A DNA stretch of 64,000 nucleotides from Pseudomonas sp. GM50. GTDB taxonomy: Bacteria; Pseudomonadota; Gammaproteobacteria; Pseudomonadales; Pseudomonadaceae. The stretch is from assembly GCF_000282375.1 (NCBI RefSeq), contig NZ_AKJK01000069.1, forward strand, positions 1 to 64,000. The letters run 5' to 3'. Below the pieces are notes generated by a model, which worked only from the letters and a program-made list of their open reading frames with translations, was not told the origin of the DNA and searched no databases. Below, piece after piece: positions 1 through 7,411 of this stretch. Positions within the stretch are counted from its first letter, which is position 1. Each line of letters begins with the position of its first letter. A program made the position numbers and the translations under genes.

Positions 1-1800
1 TGGCTGGTCAGCCAGCCACAATTGCCGGCCTGGCAACTGGCGTTCGGCGCGCTGGTCATGGGCGCCGGCATCAGTGCGATGCATTACACCGGCATGGCCG
101 CCATGCGCATGCAGCCGGGCATCGATTACGACCCCGCACTGTTTAGCGCCTCGCTGCTGATCGCCGTCGGCGCGTCAGGTGCAGCGTTATGGATCGCCTT
201 CCACCTGCGCCAGCACACGCCGTATGTTCGCCTGTTCCGCGGCGGTGCTGCGGTGATCATGGGCATCGCCATCGTCGGCATGCACTACACCGGCATGGCC
301 GCGGCGCGTTTTGCCGACGGCAGTTTCTGTGGTGCGGCGGTCGACGGCTTGAACGGCAAGGGCCTGGACAACCTGGTGCTGATCACCACCCTCGCGGTGT
401 TGAGCATCGCCTTGCTGACGTCGATCCTCGATGCGCGGCTGGAGGCTCGCACCGCGGAGCTCGCCCAATCACTGACCGAGGCCAATCGCGAACTCACCCA
501 GCTGGCGCTGCACGACACCCTGACCGGGTTGCCGAACCGGGTGTTGCTGGCCGACCGTATCGATCAGGCGATGTCGAGGGTGCAGGAGCAGGGCGGCTGT
601 TTTGCGTTGATGTTCATTGATCTGGATGGTTTCAAACCGGTCAACGATGCCTTCGGACACCACATGGGCGACCAGCTGCTGCGTGAGGTCGGCCTGCGCC
701 TGCGTGAAGATTTGCGCAGCCAGGACACTCTGGCGCGGATCGGCGGCGATGAATTTGTGCTGCTGGTGCAACTGACCGAGCCGAACGATGTACTGAGCCT
801 GGCGGCCCGTCAGGTCGGGCTGATCGGGCGTTCGTTCCGGGTGGCGGAACATGAATTGCAAATTTCCGCCAGCGTCGGCATCGCGCTCTACCCCGGTAAC
901 GGTCAGACCGCCGAGGAATTGCTGATGAACGCTGACGCCGCGATGTACCACGCCAAGGGCGCCGGGAAAAATGGCCATCGCTTCTTCGATGCCTCGATGA
1001 ACAGCAACGCACGCAAACAGCTTCAGTTGCTGCAAGACCTGCGCAACGCCCTCGATCAGCAGCAATTCAGCCTCTATTACCAGCCCAAGTTCGACGCCGG
1101 CCATGGCCGGGCGGTGGGCGCCGAGGCGTTGCTGCGCTGGATGCACCCGACGCAGGGCATGCTGCAGCCGGACAGCTTCATCGATCTTGCGGAGAAGACC
1201 GGGCTGATCATTCCGATCGGCGAGTGGGTGCTCAACGAAGCCTGCCGTCAGATGCGCGAGTGGTACGAGCTCGGTTACACCGACTGGCGCATCGCGGTGA
1301 ACCTCTCGGCCTTGCAGTTCTGCCACGCCGGGTTGGTCCAGAGTGTCGCCAAGGCCTTGGCCACTCATCATTTGCCGGCCAACAGCCTGACCCTGGAAAT
1401 CACCGAAACCACCGCCATGAGCGACGCCGATGCGAGCATGACGGTGCTGCAGGAACTCTCGGATATGGGCGTCGACCTGTCCATTGATGACTTTGGCACC
1501 GGCTATTCGAGCTTGATGTACCTCAAGCGTTTGCCGGCCAATGAACTGAAGATTGATCGGGGCTTCGTCCGCGATCTGGAACACGACAGCGACGATGCGG
1601 CCATCGTCTCGGCCATCGTCGCCCTCGGCCAGGCGCTTGGCTTGCGGATCGTGGCCGAAGGGGTGGAAACCGATGTCCAGCAAGACTTCCTGACCCAACT
1701 CGGATGCGACTCGTTGCAGGGTTATCTGCTGGGACACCCGCTGCCGGCCGATCGCTTCATGGCCGATATTCACCGTGGGGAGCAATTGGCTACTGGTTGA
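1..1800 (+). CDS. MHYT-GGDEF-EAL cyclic-di-GMP signalling protein (5' truncated)
   Basis: The frame is open to the window edge, so the N-terminus is missing and 599 residues are visible. It starts inside a membrane sensor region with two MHYTGM motifs (about residues 26 and 93), typical of the MHYT sensor domain, and a hydrophobic segment near residues 125-145. A GGDEF domain follows with an intact RIGGDEF (GGDEF at 248-252), then an EAL domain with EALLRW (EAL at 375-377), NLS, EITET, DDFGTG and EGVE. Both the cyclase and phosphodiesterase signatures look complete, so either or both activities are possible; which one dominates cannot be read from sequence. It is an inner-membrane protein by family. 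The stop codon lies 8 bases before a REP pair. Confidence 0.93.
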   Translation, partial: WLVSQPQLPAWQLAFGALVMGAGISAMHYTGMAAMRMQPGIDYDPALFSASLLIAVGASGAALWIAFHLRQHTPYVRLFRGGAAVIMGIAIVGMHYTGMAAARFADGSFCGAAVDGLNGKGLDNLVLITTLAVLSIALLTSILDARLEARTAELAQSLTEANRELTQLALHDTLTGLPNRVLLADRIDQAMSRVQEQGGCFALMFIDLDGFKPVNDAFGHHMGDQLLREVGLRLREDLRSQDTLARIGGDEFVLLVQLTEPNDVLSLAARQVGLIGRSFRVAEHELQISASVGIALYPGNGQTAEELLMNADAAMYHAKGAGKNGHRFFDASMNSNARKQLQLLQDLRNALDQQQFSLYYQPKFDAGHGRAVGAEALLRWMHPTQGMLQPDSFIDLAEKTGLIIPIGEWVLNEACRQMREWYELGYTDWRIAVNLSALQFCHAGLVQSVAKALATHHLPANSLTLEITETTAMSDADASMTVLQELSDMGVDLSIDDFGTGYSSLMYLKRLPANELKIDRGFVRDLEHDSDDAAIVSAIVALGQALGLRIVAEGVETDVQQDFLTQLGCDSLQGYLLGHPLPADRFMADIHRGEQLATG

Positions 1801-1808
1801 TGGACCCC

Positions 1809-1966
1809 TGTGGCGAGGGGGCTTGCCCCCGTTCGGCTGCGAAGCAGTCGTAAATTCAGGCAACTCGGTCAGGATGAAAAATCGAAGGGGGCCGCTTCGC
1901 GGCCCAACGGGGGCAAGCCCCCTCGCCACAGAGCCCCCTTGCCACGGTAAGCCCCTCACCACAGGT
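1809..1966. repeat. Long-type REP pair with extra right-hand arm
   Basis: Two inverted arms beginning TGTGGCGAGGGGGCTTGCCC sit at 1809-1855 and about 1885-1930. The left arm continues TTCGGCTGCGAAGCAGTCG; the right arm, read on the minus strand, continues TTGGGCCGCGAAGCGGCC. This is the hetero-pair arrangement seen in every long-type element of the window. A degenerate second copy of the arm follows at 1931-1966. Confidence 0.85.
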
Positions 1967-2063
1967 TTGTGTCATTGGAACTGACGCAGATTCATGCAAA
2001 ACCCGCCGATGGCGGTTATTCTTGGCCCCGACTGCTTACGCTTGTAACGGGGGAAATGCCAGC

Positions 2064-2810
2064 ATGGACAAAGTCATCGTCATCACCGGCGCAAGCCGCG
2101 GAATCGGCGCCGCCACGGCCCTGTTGGCCGCAGAACAGGGCTATCGGATATGTATCAACTATCAGTCCGATGAGCAGGCGGCGCACAGTGTGCTGGAACA
2201 AGTCCGCGCACTCGGCGCCCAGGCCATTGCGGTACGCGCTGATGTCAGCATCGAAGACGAAGTGATCGGCCTGTTCCACCGCGTAGACACCGAACTCGGT
2301 CGGGTCACGGCGCTGGTGAATAACGCCGGCACCGTCGGGCAAAAGTCGCGGATCGACGAAATGTCTGAATTCCGTATTCTGAAAATCCTCAAAACCAACG
2401 TCCTGGCGCCGATCCTCTGCGCCAAACACGCGATCCTGCGCATGTCGCCCAAACATGGTGGGCAGGGTGGCAGCATCGTCAACGTGTCGTCGGTCGCTGC
2501 CCGCTTGGGTGCCCCCAGCGAATATGTCGACTACGCCGCGTCCAAAGGCGCGCTGGACACCTTCACCATCGGTCTGTCCAAGGAAGTGGCGGGCGAGGGT
2601 ATTCGCGTCAACGCCGTGCGCCCGGGTTACATCTACACCGATTTCCATGCACTGAGCGGTGATCCGGATCGGGTCAGCAAGCTGGAATCGGCGATCCCGA
2701 TGGCTCGAGGTGGGCGACCGGATGAAGTGGCTGAGGCGATTGTGTGGTTATTGTCGGATAAGGCATCGTATGCGACCGGGACTTTCGTCGATCTGGGTGG
2801 TGGGCGTTAA
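2064..2810 (+). CDS. SDR family NAD(P)-dependent oxidoreductase
   Basis: Short-chain dehydrogenase of 248 residues, classical length. The N-terminus carries the cofactor motif TGASRGIG (residues 8-15), followed by the NNAG motif and a catalytic YAASK (Tyr-x-x-x-Lys), and the typical GIRVNAVRPG stretch after it. An earlier in-frame start exists at 2022, but the ATG at 2064 puts the first beta-strand in the usual place and is preceded by GGGGGAAA. The substrate is not determinable; it resembles glucose/3-oxoacyl reductase-like SDRs. It stands alone, with REP pairs on both sides. Confidence 0.93.
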   Translation: MDKVIVITGASRGIGAATALLAAEQGYRICINYQSDEQAAHSVLEQVRALGAQAIAVRADVSIEDEVIGLFHRVDTELGRVTALVNNAGTVGQKSRIDEMSEFRILKILKTNVLAPILCAKHAILRMSPKHGGQGGSIVNVSSVAARLGAPSEYVDYAASKGALDTFTIGLSKEVAGEGIRVNAVRPGYIYTDFHALSGDPDRVSKLESAIPMARGGRPDEVAEAIVWLLSDKASYATGTFVDLGGGR

Positions 2811-2842
2811 ACCTTAAGGTTGGCGCCGTCTGTTCTGACCTC

Positions 2843-2933
2843 ATCGCGAGCAGGCTCGCTCCCACAGTGGATCTGTGTGAACACATCATGTGTGAGCATG
2901 ACCGAACCCTGTGGGAGCGAGCCTGCTCGCGAT
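2843..2933. repeat. Short-type REP pair
   Basis: Inverted arms of about 24 bases (right arm begins TGTGGGAGCGAGCCTGCTCG) are separated by about 43 bases. They lie between the SDR gene and the convergent MocR gene and may act as a bidirectional transcript end. Confidence 0.85.
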
Positions 2934-2960
2934 AGCAATCGATCAAACGACATCAAACTT

Positions 2961-4394
2961 TCAGAACGACCGCACAATCCGCCCCAACGTCTCCATCGCC
3001 TTCTCGGAATCCTCAGTCCACGGGCTGCCGTAATTCAACCGAATACAATTCCTGAACCGCTGGGTCGGTGAAAAGATCGGCCCCGGCGCGATGCTGATCC
3101 CTTGCGCCAATGCCATCTGGAACAACTTCAACGAATCCATCTGCGACGGCAGTTCCAGCCACAAAAAGTACCCTCCCGCCGGCTGACTGACACGCGTCTG
3201 GGCCGGGAAGTACCGTGCAATAGCCGCGAGCATCGCGCTTTGCTGTTCTTCCAGGGCGTAGCGCAGTTTGCGCAGGTGCCGGTCGTAGCCGCCGTGTTGC
3301 AGGTAATCGGCGATGGCGGCCTGGGCGGGCATTGAGGCGCAGAGCGAGGTCATCAGTTTCAGGCGTTCGATTTTCTGCGCATAACGCCCGGCGGCGACCC
3401 AGCCGATGCGATAACCGGGGGCCAGGCTCTTGGCGAACGAACCGCAATGCATCACTAGTCCTTCGGTGTCGAAAGCCTTGGCCGGTTTTGGCGCCTGTTG
3501 GCCGTAATAGAGCTCGGCGTAGACGTCGTCTTCAATCAGCGGCACCTGGTGGCTGCGCAACAGCTCCACCAGTTCCTGTTTCTTCGCCTCGGGCATGGTC
3601 GCGCCCATCGGGTTCTGGAAACTGGTCATGCACCAACAGGCTTTGATCGGATGCCGTTCCAGCGTCTGGGCGAGCACGCCGAGGTCGATGCCGTCGCGTG
3701 GGTGGACCGGAATTTCCACGGCTTTGAGCTTCAGCCGTTCCAGCACTTGCAGGCTGGCGTAGAACGCCGGGGCTTCGATGGCCACCAGGTCGCCGGGTTC
3801 GGTCACGGCTTGCAGGCACAGGTTCAGGGCTTCGAGGGCGCCGTTGGTGATCAGCAGTTCTTCCATCGGCAGCATCAGCCCGCCGACCATGTAGCGCAGG
3901 GCGATTTGTCGACGCAATTGCGGGTTACCCGGCGACATATCGGTGACTACCATGCGCGGGTCCATTTCCCGGGCGGCACTGGCCAGCGAGCGAGACAGGC
4001 GTTGCAGCGGAAACAGCGTGGGGCTGGGGAAGGCCGAGCCGAAGGGCACGGTGTTCGGGTCCTTGATCGAGTCCAGCACCGAGAACACCAGTTCGCTGAC
4101 GTCGACTTCGGTGGACTCGTTGACCTGGCTGCTGATCACCGGCTCCGAGAACGGGCTCGGTGCATGGGTATTGACGAAGTAACCGGAGCGCGGCCGAGCG
4201 CGGATCAGGCCACGGCGCTCAAGCAGGTAATAGGCCTGGAACACCGTGGACGGGCTGACCCCGTAAGTCTGGCTGGCGTAGCGCACCGATGGCACCCGCT
4301 GGCCGGGACCGAGGACGCCGGAGCGGATCAGTTCAGCGATGTCATCGGCGAATTTTTCGTAGCGTTTCATCAAGTGCCCGGGTTGGATAGTCAT
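2961..4394 (-). CDS. MocR-type GntR regulator with aminotransferase-like domain
   Basis: 477 residues. An N-terminal GntR winged helix (GQRVPSVRYASQTYGVSPSTV, split here by meaning: effector-type HTH in about residues 20-70) is joined to a fold-type I PLP aminotransferase-like domain. The PLP lysine is visible in GSFAKSLAPG and the cofactor aspartate in EDDVYAELYYG. MocR proteins act as transcription factors that sense PLP or amino compounds. The longer start at 4427 would lie inside the upstream REP, so the ATG at 4394 was chosen; a further ATG at MKRYEKF, 9 codons later, is also possible. No divergent enzyme gene is adjacent, so its target is unknown. Confidence 0.9.
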   Translation of the reverse strand: MTIQPGHLMKRYEKFADDIAELIRSGVLGPGQRVPSVRYASQTYGVSPSTVFQAYYLLERRGLIRARPRSGYFVNTHAPSPFSEPVISSQVNESTEVDVSELVFSVLDSIKDPNTVPFGSAFPSPTLFPLQRLSRSLASAAREMDPRMVVTDMSPGNPQLRRQIALRYMVGGLMLPMEELLITNGALEALNLCLQAVTEPGDLVAIEAPAFYASLQVLERLKLKAVEIPVHPRDGIDLGVLAQTLERHPIKACWCMTSFQNPMGATMPEAKKQELVELLRSHQVPLIEDDVYAELYYGQQAPKPAKAFDTEGLVMHCGSFAKSLAPGYRIGWVAAGRYAQKIERLKLMTSLCASMPAQAAIADYLQHGGYDRHLRKLRYALEEQQSAMLAAIARYFPAQTRVSQPAGGYFLWLELPSQMDSLKLFQMALAQGISIAPGPIFSPTQRFRNCIRLNYGSPWTEDSEKAMETLGRIVRSF

Positions 4395-4411
4395 TCTGGA
4401 GAATCGGGGTG

Positions 4412-4484
4412 GCTCATTCGCGGGCAAGCCTCGCTCCTACACACACCACCGCACTGTAGGAGCGAGGCTTGCCCGCGAATGAGC
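4412..4484. repeat. Short-type REP pair
   Basis: Arms of about 30 bases (right arm TGTAGGAGCGAGGCTTGCCC and onwards) form a near-perfect stem around a short centre. It lies between ccoG and the MocR gene, both on the minus strand. Confidence 0.87.
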
Positions 4485-4509
4485 GCGAAGCGCTCGCCAT
4501 CTTAATGGC

Positions 4510-5940
4510 TCAACGGTTCATCGGTGCAACAAACCGGCTCTTGGCCACGCTGTTGATGTCCGGCTCATCGCTGTCGACAATCTTGAAACTGATGGTCTGC
4601 GAGCTGCTGCTCGGGCGATCCGTGGTCATGGCCACCGATACCGGCACGTCGACGATCTCTCCGGGGGCCAGGCTCAGTTCAGTCTTGCCTTGCAGCTGGA
4701 AGCCGTCGCCATCGACCAGCGTCAATCGATAATCCTGACGTTGCTGGGTCTTGTTGATGACCTTCAGGCTGTAGATATTTTCGATCTGGCCTTCACTGTT
4801 CTCGCGGAACAGGCCACGGTCCTTGCTCACGTCCAGCGACACCATCGGCCGCTCTATCAGCGCCAGGGCGAGAGCGCCGATCATCACCAGCAGCACGGCG
4901 GTATAACCGATCAGTCGCGGCCTCAGGAGGTGGGTTTTGCCACCCTGGAGTTCATGCTCCGAGGTGTAGCTGATCAGCCCACGGGCGTAGCCCATTTTGT
5001 CCATGATCGAATCGCAGGCGTCGATGCACGCGGCGCAACCGATGCACTCCATCTGCAAACCGTCGCGGATGTCGATACCGGTCGGGCAGACCTGCACGCA
5101 CAATTGGCAATCGATGCAATCACCCAGTCCGACCTCGGCAGGTTTCACCTCACGTTTGCGCGGGCCACGGTTTTCGCCGCGGGCCACGTCGTAGGAAATG
5201 GTCAGGGTGTCCTTGTCGAACATCACGCTCTGGAATCGCGCATACGGGCACATGTGCATGCACACCGCTTCGCGCAGCCAGCCGGCATTGATGTAAGTGG
5301 CGCCGGTGAAGAACAGCACCCAGAACAGACTGACCCCGCCGATTTGCAAGGTCAGCAGTTCTTCGGCCAGTGGCCGGATCGGTGTGAAGTAGCCGACAAA
5401 GGTCAGGCCGGTGAGCAGGCTGATCGCCAGCCACAGGGTGTGTTTGGCCGAGCGGCGGATCAGTTTGTTCAGGCCCCAGGGCGCGGCTTGCAGCTTGATT
5501 CGCTGGTTGCGCTCGCCTTCGGTGATCTTCTCGCACCACATGAAGATCCAGGTCCAGGAACTCTGCGGGCAGGTGTAACCGCACCAGACCCGGCCTGCGA
5601 ACACGGTGATCGCAAACAGGCCGAACGCAGCAATGATCAGCAGCGCCGACAGCAGGATGAAATCCTGTGGCCAGAAGGTCGCGCCGAAGATGTGGAATTT
5701 GCTTTCGGAAAGGTCCCAGAGCACTGCCTGGCGGCCACCCCAGTTCAGCCACACAGTGCCGAAGAACAGCAGAAACAGAACCCCCGCGCCACTCATGCGC
5801 AGGGTGCGGAACAAACCCGTGAAGCTGCGGGTGTGGATCAGGTTGTCGCTGGACTTGGCCTTTATCTTTGGACGCAAAGGCTCATTGCTTTTTAAAAATG
5901 AGGAATTTTCAACGGTTCGGACGGGGATTCTATCGCTCAT
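4510..5940 (-). CDS. ccoG: Cytochrome c oxidase accessory protein CcoG (FixG/RdxA family)
   Basis: 476 residues, normal for CcoG, a membrane iron-sulfur protein implicated in copper handling during cbb3 oxidase assembly. Several membrane segments are seen in the first half. A VWCGYTCPQS motif follows, then two ferredoxin-type 4Fe-4S clusters (CIDCQLCVQVCP and CIGCAACIDAC), and a C-terminal Ig-like FixG domain with beta-strands. The start is set at MSDRIPV (5940); a start 8 codons further upstream is open but less likely. It is unusual that no ccoNOPQ or ccoH/I/S genes are next to it, so it may be a second copy. Confidence 0.94.
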   Translation of the reverse strand: MSDRIPVRTVENSSFLKSNEPLRPKIKAKSSDNLIHTRSFTGLFRTLRMSGAGVLFLLFFGTVWLNWGGRQAVLWDLSESKFHIFGATFWPQDFILLSALLIIAAFGLFAITVFAGRVWCGYTCPQSSWTWIFMWCEKITEGERNQRIKLQAAPWGLNKLIRRSAKHTLWLAISLLTGLTFVGYFTPIRPLAEELLTLQIGGVSLFWVLFFTGATYINAGWLREAVCMHMCPYARFQSVMFDKDTLTISYDVARGENRGPRKREVKPAEVGLGDCIDCQLCVQVCPTGIDIRDGLQMECIGCAACIDACDSIMDKMGYARGLISYTSEHELQGGKTHLLRPRLIGYTAVLLVMIGALALALIERPMVSLDVSKDRGLFRENSEGQIENIYSLKVINKTQQRQDYRLTLVDGDGFQLQGKTELSLAPGEIVDVPVSVAMTTDRPSSSSQTISFKIVDSDEPDINSVAKSRFVAPMNR

Positions 5941-6086
5941 GGTCTTTCGCTCATCAGCCTCCATCAGGCCAGAGCACTATGACCAGCGATCTGTTTGCAT
6001 AACAGACTCAGCTAAAGCAATAAAAAGCGGATCAGATGAGTTTCTGGCACTCGCCTGCGACAACTTGATGCACCCGCAGCGGCTGG

Positions 6087-6115
6087 CCGCAAACGCCTAT
6101 GCCAGGTGTTTGCGG
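6087..6115. other. Intergenic hairpin
   Basis: An 8-base inverted repeat, CCGCAAAC and GTTTGCGG, with three further inner pairs (CCT/AGG), lies between ccoG and the small DUF3203-type gene. There is no T tract on either strand, so a classical terminator is not supported. The rest of the 5941-6135 gap shows nothing recognisable. Confidence 0.5.
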
Positions 6116-6135
6116 CGTGTGTTGATGCGGGTCAG

Positions 6136-6369
6136 TCAAATCACCGAATCACTGTCCGTGGCCTTCAAATGCCGGCGACCGTCCACTGCGCCTGCTACGG
6201 TCAATGCATCGGCTTCTGCTTCGGTGATGTAGATGCGCTGGCCGTCGAGGTCCACCGCTGACATGGATTTTTCCGCGTCGGTGATGATGGTGACGTCGGG
6301 GCAAAGACGAATTTCTTCGCCGTTCCTGGTGATGAAGAAGCAGGTCTGGTTTTCGATGCGCACGGTCAT
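6136..6369 (-). CDS. DUF3203-type small protein
   Basis: 77 residues with no signal peptide or membrane segment; mixed beta-rich sequence containing ITEAEADALTVAGAVDGR. It resembles the DUF3203 family found in pseudomonads, whose function is unknown. The start at 6369 is supported by an AAAGGA site upstream; the longer frame to 6411 lacks such a site. Confidence 0.75.
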   Translation of the reverse strand: MTVRIENQTCFFITRNGEEIRLCPDVTIITDAEKSMSAVDLDGQRIYITEAEADALTVAGAVDGRRHLKATDSDSVI

Positions 6370-6502
6370 GGGGGTGTCCTTTTTTGCAGGTTCCAGATCG
6401 TTAGGACGCATCTGCCGCTCATCGTTCTGTGCAACCGATTAATGGTGGGGGCGGTCCACCGTTTATCGAGTGACTTCCATTGATCATCATAAGGACCGCG
6501 TC

Positions 6503-7009
6503 ATGGACGCCTGGTGGCATGAGGTTTGGGTGACGCTGCAAGCAGAGTTCGCTGACATCGGCGACGCGTCACAACTGACGCGCATTACCGTGCGATTGCT
6601 GATAGCGGCCTTGTTGGGCGGCATTCTCGGTTTCGAGCGTGAACAGAAGGGCAAGGCCGCCGGGATTCGTACCCATATGCTGGTGGCGTTGGGCGCGGCG
6701 CTGTTTGTACTGGTGCCGCAGATGTCAGGATCCCAGGCCGATGCCATGAGCCGGGTGGTGCAGGGCGTGATCGCCGGCATCGGCTTTCTTGGTGCCGGGA
6801 CTATCCTGAAAAACACCGATGGTGATGAAAGCCACGTCAAAGGCCTGACCACCGCCGCCGGTTTGTGGATGACGGCGGCGATTGGCGTTTCGGCCGGGAT
6901 GGGCCGCGAGGCGACAGCGGTGCTCAGTACGTTGCTGGCGTTGGTGATCCTCGGTGTGATGCCGGTCGTGGTGCGCCAACTGGAAAAGGATCGCACCCCG
7001 CGCGACTGA
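6503..7009 (+). CDS. MgtC/SapB family membrane protein
   Basis: 168 residues with four to five hydrophobic segments. The family signature GFEREQKGKAAGIRTHMLV is present near residues 43-61, and GFLGAGTI in the following segment. MgtC proteins are linked to Mg2+ limitation, acid tolerance and F-ATPase modulation; this short form lacks the C-terminal ACT-like cytoplasmic domain, so the role is less certain. ATG 6503 follows AAGGACCGCGTC; the GTG at 6470 has no site. Its stop codon abuts the stop of the convergent gene with no gap. Confidence 0.88.
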   Translation: MDAWWHEVWVTLQAEFADIGDASQLTRITVRLLIAALLGGILGFEREQKGKAAGIRTHMLVALGAALFVLVPQMSGSQADAMSRVVQGVIAGIGFLGAGTILKNTDGDESHVKGLTTAAGLWMTAAIGVSAGMGREATAVLSTLLALVILGVMPVVVRQLEKDRTPRD

Positions 7010-7195
7010 TCACTCCGGGGTGACGATTTCCGGCGGCTGGACGGTTGGTGGCTCTTCGCGCGGTGGCGGGTTGGTGCCCGGCGGTTCCTGTTCGGGGACC
7101 GGGGCGGGCTCAGTCGGCGGTGTTGGCTGTGTCGGCGGTACCGTCGGCTCATCGATGTTCGGATCGGGTGTCTCGGCCGGGATTGGAATGCTCAT
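7010..7195 (-). CDS. Proline/threonine/glutamate-rich small protein
   Basis: 61 residues, almost entirely of Pro, Thr, Glu and Val (for example PPTQPTPPTEPAPVPEQEPP), with no hydrophobic core or signal peptide, so probably intrinsically disordered. The start at MSIPIP was chosen over 7285 because the upstream extension has a different composition. Its last base is adjacent to the stop of the mgtC-like gene. Function is unknown. Confidence 0.55.
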   Translation of the reverse strand: MSIPIPAETPDPNIDEPTVPPTQPTPPTEPAPVPEQEPPGTNPPPREEPPTVQPPEIVTPE

Positions 7196-7293
7196 CGCTA
7201 CAGTCTCCAGTGGCAGATGGCGTGAGTCGTGCTTAAGTTGGTTGACCCGTGCGCAGGGGATTTGATTCCCCGAAAGACTTGGCAAATCCCTCT

Positions 7294-7321
7294 GAACTTT
7301 TACCGGCGCCTGCTGTTCGGA
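7294..7321 (+). promoter_or_regulatory. Candidate AlgU (sigma-22)-type promoter for glgE
   Basis: GAACTT (7294-7299), 17 bases, then TCGGA (7317-7321), against the AlgU pattern GAACTT-N16/17-TCtGA. One mismatch is in the -10 element. Predicted transcript start is about 85 bases before the glgE ATG. AlgU control of osmotic-stress sugar genes is plausible but is inferred here from pattern alone. Confidence 0.4.
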
Positions 7322-7411
7322 ACTTAAGTGAGTTCATGTCGGGGCAGACCGCTTCGTGTGAACGACGACCAGGCACAAGAGCGTCCTTGGGGCGTTAAGG
7401 AGAGATGCTCG

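Noticed and set aside
469..1962. 497-codon minus-strand open frame over the GGDEF-EAL gene
   Set aside because: Antisense shadow of a high-GC gene. The sense frame has intact domain motifs; the antisense product has no recognisable family.
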